DNA from: Bacillota bacterium | GTDB taxonomy: Bacteria; Bacillota; Clostridia; Saccharofermentanales; Fastidiosipilaceae | Reading direction: 5' to 3' | Assembly (NCBI GenBank): GCA_023442635.1 | Contig: JAEZYR010000014.1 | Location: 1 to 6,965 of the forward strand | DNA: 6,965 nt | In this document: positions 6,038-6,965 of the stretch, piece after piece | Position numbering within the stretch: the stretch's first letter is position 1 | Layout: each line of letters starts with the position of its first letter | Program-made: the position numbers and the translations under genes | The notes under the pieces: model-generated | What the model was told of the DNA's origin: nothing | The model's input: only the letters and a program-made list of their open reading frames with translations | Database searches by the model: none

Positions 6038-6120
6038 CAAGCCTTCAGGCGCTTAGTCAGCCTACTTGGCTAAAAGACTCAGCCACAGGCCCTTAGGCCT
6101 CAGCTCGGATCCGCTATCGC

Positions 6121-6149
6121 TTGACAGTCTTTCTAATGCGTCTTATGCT
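6121..6149 (+). promoter_or_regulatory. Promoter of the tRNA-Gly gene
   Basis: Perfect -35 TTGACA (6121-6126), a 17-base spacer, and -10 TATGCT (6144-6149; four of six). The start point would be near 6156, about 13 bases before the tRNA. A strong -35 box is usual for stable RNA genes. Confidence 0.8.
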
Positions 6150-6168
6150 TTTAATGCTCTGCTGTTTT

Positions 6169-6242
6169 GCGGGTGTAGTTCAATGGTAGAACATCAGCTT
6201 CCCAAGCTGAATACGGGGGTTCGATTCCCCTCACCCGCTCCA
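6169..6242 (+). tRNA. tRNA-Gly, anticodon CCC
   Basis: All parts fold. Acceptor GCGGGTG (6169-6175) pairs with CACCCGC (6232-6238); D stem GTTC/GAAC (6178-6181, 6189-6192); anticodon stem TCAGC/GCTGA (6194-6198, 6206-6210) with loop TTCCCAA, anticodon CCC at 6201-6203; T stem GGGGG/CCCCT with loop TTCGATT; discriminator T and an encoded CCA (6240-6242). It reads GGG glycine codons. It has its own promoter and terminator. The DNA after it is decayed and A+T-richer, and tRNA 3' ends are common integration sites, but no second copy of the 3' end is seen here. Confidence 0.97.
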
Positions 6243-6255
6243 CTTAGACACTCAA

Positions 6256-6304
6256 TTGATACACAGTATCGATTTTATAAGCTCCCCACAGCGGGAGCTT
6301 TTTT
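6256..6304 (+). terminator. Rho-independent terminator of the tRNA-Gly gene
   Basis: AAGCTCCC (6279-6286) pairs with GGGAGCTT (6293-6300) over a six-base loop, and the T run continues to 6304. A smaller hairpin just before it (GATAC 6258-6262, GTATC 6266-6270, extendable with a G-T pair) may assist. Confidence 0.88.
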
Positions 6305-6629
6305 GTTGGGCGAAAACGCTGGTAGATCGCGGGTTTAGCGGTGTTTCTCCAGTGCGGGGGTCGTGTTCTAAGTCTGCTTGCTGATGCTTTGAGAGGCCGT
6401 TTGGATGCCTGTTTTGGAGAGTGTCGTGAGGCGGGCGAGAAATTTTGCGCACACCTGCACACAGTCTTTGCCTTGCGTCAAAAAGTTAGGGCTTGCGTCA
6501 AAATGTTTAGGCTTGCGTCAAAAGGTTTGTTTGTCGAGCCATTTTATGCTGTAAGGCGGATCTACTGCGAATTCCTAAATCGCCGTTTTGATGAGCTTAT
6601 GGGCTATTCCCCTATTCAATTGTTTTTTC
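6305..6629. other. Region without a recognisable gene
   Basis: A frame from GTG 6341 stays open to 6676 on the plus strand, but it has no ribosome binding site, resembles no family I know, spans a tandem repeat in shifting codon phase and ends inside the toxin remnant. I do not call it a gene. The only clear structure is the repeat array at 6471-6530. Confidence 0.5.
6471..6530. repeat. Three tandem 20-bp direct repeats (core CTTGCGTCAAAA)
   Basis: Three head-to-tail 20-base units start at 6471, 6491 and 6511. Each contains CTTGCGTCAAAA followed by one variable base, then GTT and a variable end. The exact 20-base period with a 12-base invariant core looks like an iteron or protein-binding array. 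On the minus strand each unit shows TTTTGACGCAAG, which includes a -35-like TTGACG. The function is unknown. The array ends about 100 bases before the YafQ-type toxin remnant. Confidence 0.85.
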
Positions 6630-6847
6630 ATGCAAATATCGATATAACACACGTATTCACAAACAACTTAAAATGACAAAAATCGCTAAAAACAACTTGA
6701 TACATTAGAAATGGTCGTTGATATCCTGGCAACTGAGCAAACCATCCAGAGTGTCATATCGAGCCGGATTGGCTGTTCACCTACGATAAACAAGACGACG
6801 TTCTAGTTTTGTCTTTAGCTGCAGCAGAAAGTCACTATACGATAGAG
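6630..6847 (+). pseudogene. Frameshifted remnant of a YafQ-type (RelE/ParE superfamily) mRNA interferase toxin
   Basis: Pieces of one protein appear in order in all three plus-strand frames. A possible start is MQISI (6630-6644), then LKMTKIAKNN (about 6667-6696), LDTLEMVVDILATEQ (6696-6740), and ECHIEPDWLFTY (6749-6784) with KQDDVLVLSL and a final SH (to 6835). This matches the order of YafQ toxins: basic helix, L-x-x-L-x-x-V-V-x-x-L-A, then (E/D)-x-H-(I/V)-EPDW, a beta strand, and a C-terminal (T/S)H. The histidine, aspartate and tryptophan of the EPDW region survive. About ten residues before ECHIEPDW (the DHxLxG part) are missing and the catalytic tail is changed. Two or more frameshifts and the deletion make it inactive. 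No antitoxin gene of the RelB/DinJ type is recognisable upstream. The identification rests on motif recall. Confidence 0.65.
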
Positions 6848-6893
6848 CGGTCTTTTTTGTTATCTTGTCGCAGATCCTTTTTATTTATTTCAA

Positions 6894-6965
6894 CTATTCC
6901 ACCTCTTCTAGCAACTTACGTGCTTCTTCTTGTTTCTGACGAAATTCTTCTGTACTAACCAATCC
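6894..6965 (-). CDS. 3' end of an unknown protein with a SHOCT-like C-terminal tail (partial)
   Basis: The last 23 codons and stop (TAG, 6896-6894) of a gene that enters from the right edge. The tail GLVSTEEFRQKQEEARKLL is a short charged helix. It fits the SHOCT pattern (G-L/I-I-T-x-E-E-F-x-x-K) found at the C-terminus of many small bacterial proteins. The upstream domain, and hence the function, is outside the window. No hairpin terminator is visible in the first 60 bases after the stop. Confidence 0.6.
   Translation of the reverse strand, partial: GLVSTEEFRQKQEEARKLLEEVE

Noticed and set aside
6066..6338. 90-codon plus-strand frame
   Set aside because: It is a translation of the tRNA-Gly gene and its terminator; GCSSMVEHQLPKLNTG is a typical tRNA artefact.
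6471..6530. CRISPR array
   Set aside because: The units are directly adjacent 20-mers with no unique spacers of usual length and no cas genes.
6620..6648. Promoter-like TTGTTT and TATAAC with a 17-base spacer
   Set aside because: The -35 box is poor and the sequence is A+T-rich and lies at the start of the toxin remnant, so a chance match is likely.
6341..6676. 111-codon plus-strand frame from GTG
   Set aside because: It has no ribosome binding site or known family, reads the 20-bp repeats in changing phase and ends within the toxin remnant.

Overview
The window looks like chromosomal DNA of a Gram-positive bacterium, most likely Bacillota and perhaps Clostridia. The reasons are AGGAG-type ribosome binding sites before nearly every gene, a sortase (VPxTG) cell-wall anchoring tail, a YtrA-type GntR/ABC operon, an FNR-type regulator and a roughly balanced base composition. 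No gene allows a genus-level call.

Left part (1-3361, all minus strand). Reading in the direction of transcription there is a cytoplasmic-type sulfatase (3361-1871), a Crp/Fnr-family regulator (1673-900) and a protein with Ig-like modules that runs off the left edge (815-<1). The last has no stop inside the window. It contains eleven 12-bp units encoding a tetrapeptide repeat. The regulator's upstream region carries four GTAGG(C/T) motifs that may form an operator.

Middle (3362-3938). This stretch holds a strong minus-strand terminator and a 57-codon remnant of a cell-wall-anchored surface protein (Pro/Thr-rich linker plus VPRTG sorting signal), cut off upstream by stop codons. It also holds the promoter and operator of the next operon, which runs the other way.

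Operon (3939-5945, plus strand). A small GntR/YtrA-type repressor, an ABC ATPase and a membrane permease are tightly packed. The stop codon of each of the first two genes overlaps the ribosome binding site of the next. This is the usual layout of self-regulated ABC exporters that respond to cell-envelope stress or antimicrobial compounds. A palindrome next to the -10 box is the likely binding site of the repressor. A hairpin terminator follows.

Right part (6060-6965). A complete tRNA-Gly(CCC) gene has its own promoter and terminator. Beyond it lies more A+T-rich, decayed DNA: three tandem 20-bp repeats, a frameshifted remnant of a YafQ-type toxin, and the 3' end of a minus-strand gene with a SHOCT-like tail. 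This arrangement next to a tRNA resembles an eroded accessory region.

I see no clearly new multi-gene system. The most interesting items are the tetrapeptide-repeat Ig-like protein, the 20-bp repeat array, the YafQ remnant, the surface-protein remnant and the two candidate operators.
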